From assembly GCF_018492665.1 (NCBI RefSeq), contig NZ_JAFVME010000006.1, positions 372,001 through 436,000 on the forward strand: 64,000 bases of DNA, in the 5' to 3' direction. Below, piece by piece: positions 27,605-36,847 of this stretch. Both the position numbers and the translations under genes were made by a program. Within the stretch, counting starts at the first letter, position 1. Each line of letters begins with the position of its first letter. The notes under the pieces are model-generated. The model made no database searches. It worked only from the letters and a program-made list of their open reading frames with translations, and was not told where the DNA came from. The DNA comes from Pedobacter sp. B4-66 (GTDB lineage: Bacteria; Bacteroidota; Bacteroidia; Sphingobacteriales; Sphingobacteriaceae).

Positions 27605-28795
27605 TTATTTTCCTTTTGATTTCTGCTGAAAGTAATGCACCCCCTTCTTATTGGACACCACAACATCCTGAAGACCATCTCCGTTCACATCTTCCACAAC
27701 AAAGCCAAGCCCAACCCCTGAGTTATCATCAATCTGATGCGCCTTCCAAAAAGGCGCTTTATTTGGCATATATTCATACCAGTATAAAACAGCAGGCTCC
27801 CTTGCTCCGGGGTCATTACCGTTATGAGCGAAGAATCGCTTTCCGGTAACAAGATCCGGACGACCATCCTTGTTCATATCTTTCAAAATCAAACTATGGG
27901 TTTGCGAAAACTTATTATCAATAACATGCTTGATCCAGCTTATTTCTCCAGAACTGCTTTTTTTCTGCTCATGCCACCAGATTCCGTAATTATGAGCTGA
28001 TGAACTGATAACATCTTTTAAACCATCTCCATTCACATCCATCACGTACATTTGCGAACAATCCTCGCCAAAATTTGAAGCATGGAACAACCAGTTCTCA
28101 CCACTCGGTGAAGCTGGCGCCTCCCACCAACCTTTGTTGATCAGTACATCGCGCCTGCCATCACCATTCAAATCCTCGGCACCCAATCCATGCGTAAACT
28201 GATGGGTACCCAGATCCTTATCAGAGCTAACTATAAATTTCTTCCAGGCTGTATCTCCTTTCTTTACCGGTGCCTGTAGCCAGATCACTTCCTTACCTTC
28301 TGAGTCATTGCCAATTAAATCCGGACGGCCATCACCATCCATATCTACAAAACGTGGGGTCTCATTACCAAATGAGTGGTAAATGGGGTGTTCTTTCCAA
28401 TGACCTGCTGCATTTTTCGGATTTTCATGCCATACCACTGCCTTACCCGGAAAATCAACCCTGATGATATCCATCCAACCATCCAGGTTAACATCAAGGG
28501 CAAAGTTCAGAAATGCATTGCTATAACCTTTATCAAACTCGAAAGCTTGAGGTGCTGCCAATTCATGCTGTGTCCAGCGAGGTGCCTCAAACCAGTACGC
28601 ACCGGCAATAATATCTTTTTTCCCATCCCTATTTATGTCTGCGACGGCAACACCCTCAGAAACAAACGTATTGTTGAGTATGTGCTTTTTAAAATTACCC
28701 CCCCCTTTTTTAGGGGGATTAACCTGTGCCATACCTCTAACCGCCATTACTGCGATTAGAGGGACAGACCATAAAAGCGTTGAAGTAATTTTCAT
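27605..28795 (-). CDS. Secreted FG-GAP/VCBS repeat protein
   Basis: A 396-residue protein with signal peptide ending VRGMAQ. At least seven calcium-binding DxNxDGxxD-type motifs are seen (DINRDGKKDI, DVNLDGWMDI, DMDGDGRPDL, DLNGDGRRDV, DVNGDGLKDV, DMNKDGRPDL, DVNGDGLQDV), which is a full seven-bladed FG-GAP propeller. There is no catalytic domain. Such proteins occur beside PVC-type cytochromes and sugar isomerases in Bacteroidota and Planctomycetota catabolic clusters, role unknown. The mature N-terminus is encoded by runs C8-T6-A-G5 (28698-28717, plus strand), a slippage-prone tract. Confidence 0.85.
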   Translation of the reverse strand: MKITSTLLWSVPLIAVMAVRGMAQVNPPKKGGGNFKKHILNNTFVSEGVAVADINRDGKKDIIAGAYWFEAPRWTQHELAAPQAFEFDKGYSNAFLNFALDVNLDGWMDIIRVDFPGKAVVWHENPKNAAGHWKEHPIYHSFGNETPRFVDMDGDGRPDLIGNDSEGKEVIWLQAPVKKGDTAWKKFIVSSDKDLGTHQFTHGLGAEDLNGDGRRDVLINKGWWEAPASPSGENWLFHASNFGEDCSQMYVMDVNGDGLKDVISSSAHNYGIWWHEQKKSSSGEISWIKHVIDNKFSQTHSLILKDMNKDGRPDLVTGKRFFAHNGNDPGAREPAVLYWYEYMPNKAPFWKAHQIDDNSGVGLGFVVEDVNGDGLQDVVVSNKKGVHYFQQKSKGK

Positions 28796-28815
28796 TTTTA
28801 AAACTTTTTATGAAC

Positions 28816-31800
28816 TTATTTTATACTTAATAAATACTCCATCAATGAACTAAACTCCTCTTCAGACAACACATGCCTGAACTGATCCGGCATTAATGTA
28901 TATTGAGAAGGGGTATAAGATTTCATGTCCTTTTTCGAAATCTTGAACTCCTTGCCACCATTGTCAGCAAAAACGATCACTTCTCCTTCGGTACGTCTGT
29001 ACAGGCCTGTTTCTTGTTTACCATTCTTCATTACAATGTTGTAGGTACGGAAAGACTCAGAGATGTTTCTGTTCGGATCCAAAATCTTTTCAGTCAACGC
29101 CCTTGGGCCCCAATTACCAATACCATCGAGTTGTGGACCGATCATTCCTCCTGTACCACTCACCTGATGGCAGATTGCACAATTGGTTTTAAACAGGGCA
29201 CCTCCCTTTTCTTTACGCTTACCGGTATTCTCAAACTTAGCGATCCTATCTTCGATCAGTTTTTTCCGGGCAGTTCTTTCATTCTCCCCACTTGCCAATA
29301 ATTTCTTGATTTGACTAAGCTGACTGGCATTTGCATTCTTTAAAAGCCCCTCCTTTATCTTAAACTCGGCAAGAAGATCAGCAGGTAACTGCTTGGCATT
29401 TACCGCATGTAACAAGTTTTCAATTCCTAATGACGAACCGGATAATACCGTAGCAGCTGCCAATTGTATTGGCCTTGTGCTCCCTGCTAAACCATCTTTC
29501 AGATACTGGAAAGCCTCTTTGCTTTGTAATTGGCCTAAGTAAACTGCCAGCTTTTCTCTTAAAAGCGCAGACTCGGATTTATTGATAAAAATAGCACCTA
29601 GCAAAGCTGCGTCTGAGGCAGATGGCATATTAGTTAATGCACCTGCAGCAGCCAAACGGGTATTAGGGTTGATCCAAGATGATTGAACCACTTTCCTTAA
29701 AGCGGGCTTAAGATTCTCTGATTTGTAATCTCCGGCAATCTCTGCAGCCTGTAAACGGTATTCATCTTTATCAGAAGGTGTATAACGAGGCATATCAACC
29801 ACGGCAGGATTTAGTTTCCCGATGCCGATAGCACCGTTTTCCGAACTATCCACTACTTCAATATACCCCATCTGTCCTGCATATTTCTTTAGATCAAACG
29901 AAGTTGTTTTGATCAAATCCTTGAATTGTGCTTTATCTTTTTGGTTAACACGATATTCTCCTATTACTTTACCCCCATTTGCTAAGCGGATACGGATAGC
30001 GTTTTTAGATAATCCTATCTTTTCATCCATTCTGTCAACGTCATTATCAAATACATTCATACTAAGCTCATTAGGAAGCTTAAATGATGTAGTATACAAG
30101 GTAGCACGTGGTTTGTATCCGTTTTTCTCACTAAAATAAATTCTAAAAGCCGGAGCAACATCGGTTAAAAAGGCATCTTCCATTTTCCACGGGCTAAAAT
30201 CCTCAGCTCTGTCTTCCTGAGGCTTACTCATCCAGACATCCTTAACCTGATCATTCAAGAATTTCCCTGCCAATTGGATTCCCCACGAACGCATTTTAGG
30301 CGTAACAGGAGTACCACTTTGCGCAATTCCTGCTTTTAGATTCTGGTATAAGGAAAGCTGTGTTTCCTGGTTGTCAGAGAATTTTCCGGTGATCAAGGTG
30401 ATACTTTTATCCAACTCTGAAGCCGTACCATACCTTCCAACATACTCCAGGCTTTTCCGTAATTTATCAGTTGGAATTTCATGCGACAGGATATAGTTCA
30501 GCACAAACGAAGCAGCAGCTGGCGAAGGAACATCTTGCATAGCCGTTGCCAACACTGCAAGTTTATCTCCGGTCCAGGATTTTTTCACAATTTGACCTAC
30601 AACTCCCTTACCTCTAAGATTGTTCCTCATTGCCAACAGCGCTGTATATTTTAAGTGAGAATCTCCCACAGGAGTTCTTTCATATAGATTCAGCAATGGC
30701 TCAACATAGTTGACATTTGGAAACTTGTTTAACACTTCTGCTGCAGTACGTTGTATAAATGGATCTTTATCTCCAAGTGCATTCAGTACTGTTCCCTCTT
30801 GTTCAGTGGTCAACCCTTTGCGCTCTGCAAGGATTCTAAGTGCATGTTGCTTAGCCAGAGGGTTACTATGATTCAACGCTTCTTTAAGCAATTGATCTGA
30901 AAGAGCTCCCAGACGGTGAAGAACCCACAAACCATGAATATAACCGGTAATAGACGATGAAGCATCCTTTACCCTTTCAAGTACAGGTTGTATTGCTTTT
31001 TCTTTTTGTACTTCCACTAAGCGGTCTGCCACCTTCATACGAATGCTTTGATGCGGGTGATCTAACCCCTTCACGAGTTCATTCAAACTTGCTTTAGCCC
31101 AGTTTGTAACGGGAACAGCTTTTTTTCGATCTTTACCTGTATAGGTGATCTTCCAGATACGTCCACTCAAACGGTCACGTCCCGGGTGGTCTAAAGAAAC
31201 CTCATAGTGACCAATGATCTTGTTATAGAAATCGGCAACATACATAGATCCATCAGGTCCTGTTTTAACGTCTACCGGTCTAAACCATGGATCCTCACTG
31301 GTAAGAAACGGTTTTTCCTTTTTAGCGATTGGTGTTGCGCCCTGGTATGTAACCGTATTCCGGTCTATACGGCAGGTCACCACATCACCTGTAAAAAAGC
31401 TTTTCTGGTATTCTTCCGGAAACTGTTGATCTGTATAGTACACCAATCCCGCTAAAGCTGTCGACCCCAATTCATAGCTCATCATTTCAGGAGCATATCC
31501 AATTGCAGGATCCTTCTTTCCCCATTGAGGATAGTCGCCACCAGAGATTAACTGGAAAATCGGTTTACTATGGCAATCTACTGAATATAAATATCCACGC
31601 TCATCGTATGCAGAACCAAACGGATTAATACGGCCGTTTGTTGTTTTTTCTACCCGACTTCCATCAGGGCGGAACCTAAAGGTATTCCCCGATTCCATAG
31701 TGATTGAATCTCCATCCTTCCCGGCAATTTTAGAAATATTGGTAAACCCATGACAGGCATGAATCCAACCATCAAAGCCCCTGACAAAATTGTTTACCAT

Positions 31801-32361
31801 ACCATGGGTATCTTTAAAGCCAAACTTTCCTAAAAGCACCTCCTGACTATCAGACTTCCCATCACCATTATTGTCTTTAAAATGATAAACATTGGGAATG
31901 CTATAGGCAACAGCACCATCTGCTACCGGCATAATTCCGATTGGAATATTCAGATTGTCATTAAAAGGCGTGAACACCTCTGCACGTCCGTCACCATCAC
32001 GATCCTCCAAAATGGTGATCCTATCCTTTCCTGCTCCCTGACCCGCTGCTATTGGGTATTCTGAAGATTGAGTTACCCATAGACGGCCCTGATCATCAAA
32101 CTCCATGTTAATCGGTTTAGTAATATCAGGCTCAGAAGCAAACAATGAAATCTCAAAGCCCTCAGGAACTGTGAAACCAGCCATCTCTTCTTCTGGCGTC
32201 TGGAATTCTGTTGTCCGGACATGGTCCGCAAATTTGTTATTCTCTGATGAAGTGTCCTTATCTCCACCGGCACAACCTACCAACAATAAAGCAGCAAGAC
32301 CAACGGAGAGTCCACGTTTCATTTTCCTAATAACAAAAGGTCTATTTTTAACCATACTCAT
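28816..32361 (-). CDS. PVC-type heme-binding CxxCH protein with propeller and HEAT repeats
   Basis: A 1181-residue exported lipoprotein. The start at 32361 is kept, but MKRGLSVGLAALLLVGC beginning at 32322 is the cleaner lipoprotein signal, with an AGGAAA just before it. Order: N-terminal six-bladed propeller-like putative membrane-bound dehydrogenase domain (about 60-410), HEAT-type helical repeats (about 420-700 and 880-1010), and a C-terminal cytochrome c domain with heme motif CAICH (Cys1061-His1065) and a likely axial Met1157 in YTLMPDQF. It probably accepts electrons from periplasmic sugar oxidation. Its operon continues into the FG-GAP and epimerase genes. No partner dehydrogenase is seen in the window. 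Confidence 0.85.
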   Translation of the reverse strand: MSMVKNRPFVIRKMKRGLSVGLAALLLVGCAGGDKDTSSENNKFADHVRTTEFQTPEEEMAGFTVPEGFEISLFASEPDITKPINMEFDDQGRLWVTQSSEYPIAAGQGAGKDRITILEDRDGDGRAEVFTPFNDNLNIPIGIMPVADGAVAYSIPNVYHFKDNNGDGKSDSQEVLLGKFGFKDTHGMVNNFVRGFDGWIHACHGFTNISKIAGKDGDSITMESGNTFRFRPDGSRVEKTTNGRINPFGSAYDERGYLYSVDCHSKPIFQLISGGDYPQWGKKDPAIGYAPEMMSYELGSTALAGLVYYTDQQFPEEYQKSFFTGDVVTCRIDRNTVTYQGATPIAKKEKPFLTSEDPWFRPVDVKTGPDGSMYVADFYNKIIGHYEVSLDHPGRDRLSGRIWKITYTGKDRKKAVPVTNWAKASLNELVKGLDHPHQSIRMKVADRLVEVQKEKAIQPVLERVKDASSSITGYIHGLWVLHRLGALSDQLLKEALNHSNPLAKQHALRILAERKGLTTEQEGTVLNALGDKDPFIQRTAAEVLNKFPNVNYVEPLLNLYERTPVGDSHLKYTALLAMRNNLRGKGVVGQIVKKSWTGDKLAVLATAMQDVPSPAAASFVLNYILSHEIPTDKLRKSLEYVGRYGTASELDKSITLITGKFSDNQETQLSLYQNLKAGIAQSGTPVTPKMRSWGIQLAGKFLNDQVKDVWMSKPQEDRAEDFSPWKMEDAFLTDVAPAFRIYFSEKNGYKPRATLYTTSFKLPNELSMNVFDNDVDRMDEKIGLSKNAIRIRLANGGKVIGEYRVNQKDKAQFKDLIKTTSFDLKKYAGQMGYIEVVDSSENGAIGIGKLNPAVVDMPRYTPSDKDEYRLQAAEIAGDYKSENLKPALRKVVQSSWINPNTRLAAAGALTNMPSASDAALLGAIFINKSESALLREKLAVYLGQLQSKEAFQYLKDGLAGSTRPIQLAAATVLSGSSLGIENLLHAVNAKQLPADLLAEFKIKEGLLKNANASQLSQIKKLLASGENERTARKKLIEDRIAKFENTGKRKEKGGALFKTNCAICHQVSGTGGMIGPQLDGIGNWGPRALTEKILDPNRNISESFRTYNIVMKNGKQETGLYRRTEGEVIVFADNGGKEFKISKKDMKSYTPSQYTLMPDQFRHVLSEEEFSSLMEYLLSIK

Positions 32362-32665
32362 AAAAAACTAATACTTTTTAAATGTGACACCAATTCCCAA
32401 TATCCTTAACAATCAAGGATAAAGAAGTACCTTGCAATACCGTAGCTTATCGCCCCAACTAAAAGGGCAAATCAATAGACTACACTATGAATACATATCC
32501 GAAGGTAAATCGGGGGGGTGTGCTTAAAACAAATCTATAAAGTATAAAAGACGCATTTTGATACTTTCTGATCAGTTGATACAAGTATATTGCTCAATCA
32601 TAAGTGATCCTGCCCAGAATGGGCTATAAAGATGATACTAGTATTTAGTCGTTGTTTTTCTTTAA
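32362..32665. other. Intergenic leader of the cytochrome operon
   Basis: About 304 bp with no convincing coding frame. On the minus strand TAGATTTG (32537-32530) fits the -7 consensus, but no TTTG lies at the right distance. A run of seven G after AATC (32507-32517) repeats the motif in the fecR leader. A-rich sequence follows towards the gene. No terminator for the cytochrome direction is expected here, and none is clear. Confidence 0.4.
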
Positions 32666-34360
32666 CTACTCAATTTTATTAAACCTCAAATGCATAACCC
32701 TTCCATCATTAACTTCAAAACCTATGATTTGATTTCTATTACCGCGTAATACCTTCAGGTGTCCCATCCACCAATAATCGGTACGCATGTGATCCTTTCC
32801 AGTAAGCTTTAATTTGGTATCCTCGTATTTATTATTGGTTAATATTAAATCCTTACCTTTTAAAACAACCCCATACTTACAATCCAGTTCCGGACAATAA
32901 TACGTCCCTGCATACTCTTGCAATTGTTTATCTGTTTGATTATTGACTGCTACGTACTTAAACAAAGAACGTTCACCACCCGGCCACCATTGTTTAACAA
33001 GGACATCGCCTTTGTTTGTTGTGCTGAACAGAAATTTAACATCAGGTGAAGAAGCTTCCATGAAAGTGCCCTTTTCGTCTTTTAATAAGAGGTCTGAGCG
33101 GCCATACCTTTCCCAATACAATTTTTCATTGAATAATTTAAAAGTAAACTGTGTTCCGTCATCAGAAATATAATCACCAGAGAACTTCTTTGCACCTGCA
33201 AGATCTTTTAAAACGGCTTTACTGCTATCAATAGCCGAAACAACAGGATCAATTGCTTTTTTGGAAGTATCTTTAATAAATAAGTTAGCCATTTCATACA
33301 TCTTACCCATGTTAAAATCACCAACATTACTAAAAATGATAAAGCCCATTTTTAAATCAGGAAAAGTAACAACCGATGTTCTGTAACCCGCATCGGCTCC
33401 GTTATGCGAATATTGTTTCCACCCTCTGTAGGTATTATTAGCAATTCCCAATGCATAGTCAGATTCTTTGCCGTTGTTAAATCTCCCCTTTTGCGTTAGC
33501 GTTTCTATGTCTTCCTGAGTACCTACCTTAGGATTGTAAAAATTCATAACCCATTTAGCCATATCATTCACATTGGTAAAAAGACTGGTTGCTCCTGCGT
33601 TAGAATACGACAAAATACTATTGCTAAAGCCACCTCCATCCTTAGGGTAATACGAATAGGAGCGATTTTTTACAACTTCAGTATAATCGTCATGAAAGTG
33701 TGTATCAATCATACCCAAAGGTTTGAAAATGACAGAATCTGTAAATTGTCTAAGCGTTTTCCCAGTAACAGATTTTACAATTTCAGCGAGCATCATAAAC
33801 CCACTGTTAGAGTAACTATATTCTTCTCCCGGTTTAAAATTCAGGGCCTGTTGCTTGCTCAGCACTTTAACAATTTGTTCCTGCTTAATTACATCATCAA
33901 GCCTTGTGCCCGATATTGCCAACAACTGCCATTGATCTCTAATCCCACTAGTATGGTTAAGCAACTGCCGAATGGTAATTTTTTCTTTAAGATCAGGAAA
34001 CCAGGGAAGATATTTATGAATCTCATCATCTAATTTAAGCTTCCCTTGTTTGGCAAGCAAAACAATAGCATAAGCCGTAAATTGCTTAGAAACTGATGCC
34101 ATATGATAGATAGTTTCCGGCGTATTGGACACGCCGTATTCTATATTAGCCAAGCCATATCCTTTAGCATAAATCAACGAATCGTTGCGCACAATGCCTA
34201 TGACACAACCAGGGCTGCTAAAAGTATTCCATTTCGCAAATAAGCCGTCAACTTTTTTTGTAATGGAGTCTGGCAACGCTTGTGCCCATACCTTTGTGGT
34301 CGGTATCAACGTGCATAAAAATAGAATAATCGCTTGTTTTCGTATATTTTCGATTTTCAT
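32666..34360 (-). CDS. Serine hydrolase, class C beta-lactamase/PBP family
   Basis: A 564-residue exported protein (signal ends TKVWAQ). The SxxK motif is Ser89-Val-Ser-Lys92 in MASVSKQFTAYA and the second motif is Tyr183-Ser-Asn185 in YSYSNSGFMM. The helical block IRQLLNHTSGIRDQW is typical. A C-terminal lipocalin-like beta domain (about 395-560) follows, as in many D-aminopeptidase or esterase relatives. It is probably an esterase or peptidase, not a resistance enzyme. It lies 26 nt after the thioredoxin-like gene, likely co-transcribed. Confidence 0.88.
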   Translation of the reverse strand: MKIENIRKQAIILFLCTLIPTTKVWAQALPDSITKKVDGLFAKWNTFSSPGCVIGIVRNDSLIYAKGYGLANIEYGVSNTPETIYHMASVSKQFTAYAIVLLAKQGKLKLDDEIHKYLPWFPDLKEKITIRQLLNHTSGIRDQWQLLAISGTRLDDVIKQEQIVKVLSKQQALNFKPGEEYSYSNSGFMMLAEIVKSVTGKTLRQFTDSVIFKPLGMIDTHFHDDYTEVVKNRSYSYYPKDGGGFSNSILSYSNAGATSLFTNVNDMAKWVMNFYNPKVGTQEDIETLTQKGRFNNGKESDYALGIANNTYRGWKQYSHNGADAGYRTSVVTFPDLKMGFIIFSNVGDFNMGKMYEMANLFIKDTSKKAIDPVVSAIDSSKAVLKDLAGAKKFSGDYISDDGTQFTFKLFNEKLYWERYGRSDLLLKDEKGTFMEASSPDVKFLFSTTNKGDVLVKQWWPGGERSLFKYVAVNNQTDKQLQEYAGTYYCPELDCKYGVVLKGKDLILTNNKYEDTKLKLTGKDHMRTDYWWMGHLKVLRGNRNQIIGFEVNDGRVMHLRFNKIE

Positions 34361-34386
34361 ATATTCCTATGGTTTTAGCTTCGATC

Positions 34387-35823
34387 TTATTTACCAATCG
34401 CGCTCTTGTGCATTTCATTTATCAACGACTTTAGCTGCCCAAGGTCACTTTCCACAGGTCTTGGGGCAAAAATGCTCTTCACAAAATGGTTTTTATCTAT
34501 CAGTAAATACCTCGGTATACTTTCTATCATCATAAACTTAGACAACTCTGATTTATACTCGCCTTCTATAAGATATTGATCATTCTCTATTTTATCATTT
34601 ATGGAAGCCTGTTTCCAAGCCATCCTATCCTTGTCCTGCGAGAAATAGACCACTGCCACTCCATTTTCCATCATCCATTTCTTAGCATCAACAGATGCCG
34701 CGATATCCAGTCTGCAGCCCCCACACCAGCTTGCCCACAAATCTATATACACAGCTTTCCCTTGGTAACCGGCCAATACTTCTCTTAAACTCTGTTTCTT
34801 TCCACTTGAATAATTCGTTAAAAAGGTACTATCTAATACTTTTTTTGTTAACGGCTTGTTTAACAACCGATATTTCAAATCAGATTCATTGATGTACCTT
34901 AAATAATTGGGGTCTTTCACTTCAATATAGGCTGACTTGATTAGTGATAATAAGGCTGCATCATCTATCGCGATTTTACGTTCAGAAGCATTACCAATCA
35001 AACTGGCAATTGCATAGTCTTTGGTTTTACCGCTTAGCTCTTTCCTTATTTTCTTTTCAACTCTTTGTAAGTTTACCTTATCCTCACTTTCTTTAAGGCT
35101 TGCATATCGAACACTTAGCGCAGACTTGTATTCATTAGCAGCCAGCAAGCGATCGTCATTAAATTTGAACTTTTTCATTTCATTAAGATAGTCCTGAGGA
35201 ATACTGTCGATTACCATATCCGATATCGCGGAGTACAAAAAATTTATATAATAATATCCGATCTTATTTTGCGCTATATGAGAAAGTGTTTTAGATATAG
35301 GATAAAGTGACAAAAGTGCTCCCAGTTGCTTAGTTTTATCACTGTACCATTCATCAAGTTTTAGTTTATACTTTAACAAACTGTCTCGATTATCGCGAAA
35401 CTCTTTGTTTACTGTATACCTTCTTGCTATTTGAGGGCCTCCTGTAAAATCAGTTACCATTGCAAACACCTGGTAATTGGCAGCATGGTTACCAAAGAAT
35501 TTGATCTTTGCATCAAACCCTGCACCATCAATAGTAAACTTTATGGTGTCTCCAGGTGTTACATAAATCAACCACTTCCTCGACAGAATCATGAAATAAA
35601 GAAACTGTGGCTTACTTAGCTTAAAAGTGCCCCTAAACTGATTGTTTTGTTTATAATCAGTTAGTAGCTTTTCGGTTTCCTGACCGCTAAATAAGGGTTG
35701 TGTCACGATGAAAATATGATCCACCTCCTGATGGTTCGCTGTACCTGAGAGGGTAACTGTTCCCTGGCCAAAAGCAAAATTAAAGGCAACTGACAACAAG
35801 ATAATGAGGAGCGTTGTTTTCAT
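34387..35823 (-). CDS. TlpA-like thioredoxin-fold protein
   Basis: A 478-residue exported protein (signal ends FNFAFGQ). The N-terminal 20-330 is beta- and then helix-rich, typical of the long N-terminal part of Bacteroidota TlpA/DUF4369-type proteins. The C-terminal thioredoxin domain has the redox motif WASWCGGC (Cys367, Cys370) and the cis-proline in ESIPRY (Pro437). CGGC is an unusual dipeptide for the family. It probably reduces or oxidises periplasmic thiols. First gene of a two-gene unit with the serine hydrolase. Confidence 0.85.
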   Translation of the reverse strand: MKTTLLIILLSVAFNFAFGQGTVTLSGTANHQEVDHIFIVTQPLFSGQETEKLLTDYKQNNQFRGTFKLSKPQFLYFMILSRKWLIYVTPGDTIKFTIDGAGFDAKIKFFGNHAANYQVFAMVTDFTGGPQIARRYTVNKEFRDNRDSLLKYKLKLDEWYSDKTKQLGALLSLYPISKTLSHIAQNKIGYYYINFLYSAISDMVIDSIPQDYLNEMKKFKFNDDRLLAANEYKSALSVRYASLKESEDKVNLQRVEKKIRKELSGKTKDYAIASLIGNASERKIAIDDAALLSLIKSAYIEVKDPNYLRYINESDLKYRLLNKPLTKKVLDSTFLTNYSSGKKQSLREVLAGYQGKAVYIDLWASWCGGCRLDIAASVDAKKWMMENGVAVVYFSQDKDRMAWKQASINDKIENDQYLIEGEYKSELSKFMMIESIPRYLLIDKNHFVKSIFAPRPVESDLGQLKSLINEMHKSAIGK

Positions 35824-35932
35824 ATTCAGTTTATAAATATTTGGTTATTTAAACTTACATAAAAATGGTGATTTATAATCGCGTTCAATATGAAAGACAA
35901 AGTTTTTATAGAGAAAAAAATATCAATAAAGT

Positions 35933-35963
35933 TTTGTCGTCAAATGACGTTACATTATATTTG
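35933..35963 (+). promoter_or_regulatory. Promoter of the ArsR-SRPBCC gene
   Basis: TTTG at 35933-35936, exactly 19 nt, then TATATTTG at 35956-35963: a full match to the Bacteroidota consensus TTTG-N19-TAnnTTTG. The start codon at 35982 follows 18 nt after the -7 element, which supports the shorter start of the gene. Confidence 0.8.
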
Positions 35964-35978
35964 TCGCTATATAACGAC
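35938..35978. promoter_or_regulatory. Twin palindromic operator candidates for the ArsR regulator
   Basis: Two palindromes share GTCG/CGAC half-site character: CGTCAAATGACG (35938-35949), placed between the -33 and -7 boxes, and GTCGCTATATAACGAC (35963-35978), placed over the likely start of transcription. Their centres are 27 bp apart. This is where an autorepressing ArsR dimer would block the polymerase. Confidence 0.6.
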
Positions 35979-35981
35979 GCA

Positions 35982-36821
35982 ATGATATTAAGACGAGACA
36001 TTTTCCAAGCACTAGCAGATCCTACAAGAAGATCGATACTAATTCTCCTTGCTTCTCAGGCATTTACTGCCGGTGCAATTGCCAACAATTTTGATGGTGC
36101 GAGGTCTACTATTTCCAAACACATACAAATTCTTACGGAGTGTGGCCTCTTAGAAGCAAAACAACAAGGGAGGGAAATCTATTACCAAATCAAGATGGAT
36201 CAAATAACAGACGTTGATTTGTGGTTATCTGAACTTAGAAAAATATGGGTTAACCGTTTTGATAAACTTGATCTGTATTTAGAAAAAATCCAAAAAGACA
36301 AACTACAGCATATGAAAATACAAGAAGAGGCATTTGTAATCACTCACTCATTTGAAGCTGATCTGAAAACAGTATATGAAATGTGGACCAATCCCACGCA
36401 TTTTTCAAGTTGGTTGGGGCCAGCCGGAGCTCATATGTCGTTTTCTCACGCTGAAGTTAAAGAGGGAGGAATATCACAATGGTCTATGACCACTGATGAC
36501 GGACAAACTAAGCATGGTCAGCTGAATTTTAAAATAATTAATCAGAACCATCTTTTAGTTTATGCTCAGAATTTTTGTGACAAAGATGGGAACATCATTA
36601 AAGCTCCATTTTCTGCTACCTATCCCAATTATTTATTAACCACCGTCAATTTTGTAAAAGAGAGCGACAATAAAACGAGAGTAACAGTAAAATGGGAAAT
36701 ATTTGGCGATGCAAAAGAAATAGAAAGACACACTTTTCTTGAGATGAGACCCATTATGAAAGTTGGGTGGAATTCATCATTTGAGAAGCTTGAATCACTA
36801 CTCACCTTACTTAAAAACTAA
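35982..36821 (+). CDS. ArsR-type regulator fused to an SRPBCC/AHSA1 domain
   Basis: About 279 residues from ATG 35982; the frame reaches back to 35865, but that region holds the promoter. The N-terminal winged helix (about 1-90) reads MILRRDIFQALADPTRRSIL and GARSTISKHIQILTECGLLE, an ArsR fold without metal-binding cysteines. A linker leads into an SRPBCC ligand-pocket domain (about 110-275; TVYEMWTNPTHFSSWLGPAG). The pocket may sense a hydrophobic molecule and release the promoter. It heads a run of small genes on the same strand (SRPBCC, DUF1579-like, DHFR-like, GNAT, hydrolase). Confidence 0.86.
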   Translation: MILRRDIFQALADPTRRSILILLASQAFTAGAIANNFDGARSTISKHIQILTECGLLEAKQQGREIYYQIKMDQITDVDLWLSELRKIWVNRFDKLDLYLEKIQKDKLQHMKIQEEAFVITHSFEADLKTVYEMWTNPTHFSSWLGPAGAHMSFSHAEVKEGGISQWSMTTDDGQTKHGQLNFKIINQNHLLVYAQNFCDKDGNIIKAPFSATYPNYLLTTVNFVKESDNKTRVTVKWEIFGDAKEIERHTFLEMRPIMKVGWNSSFEKLESLLTLLKN

Positions 36822-36847
36822 AATCCTAAACACCAATCTATAAAACT

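Noticed and set aside
32666..34360. Antibiotic-resistance beta-lactamase
   Set aside because: SxxK and YSN are shared by many esterases and peptidases. The long C-terminal lipocalin-like domain and the neighbours do not point to resistance.
35865..35981. Upstream part of the ArsR-SRPBCC frame
   Set aside because: It contains a complete promoter and two operator palindromes, so it is unlikely to be translated.
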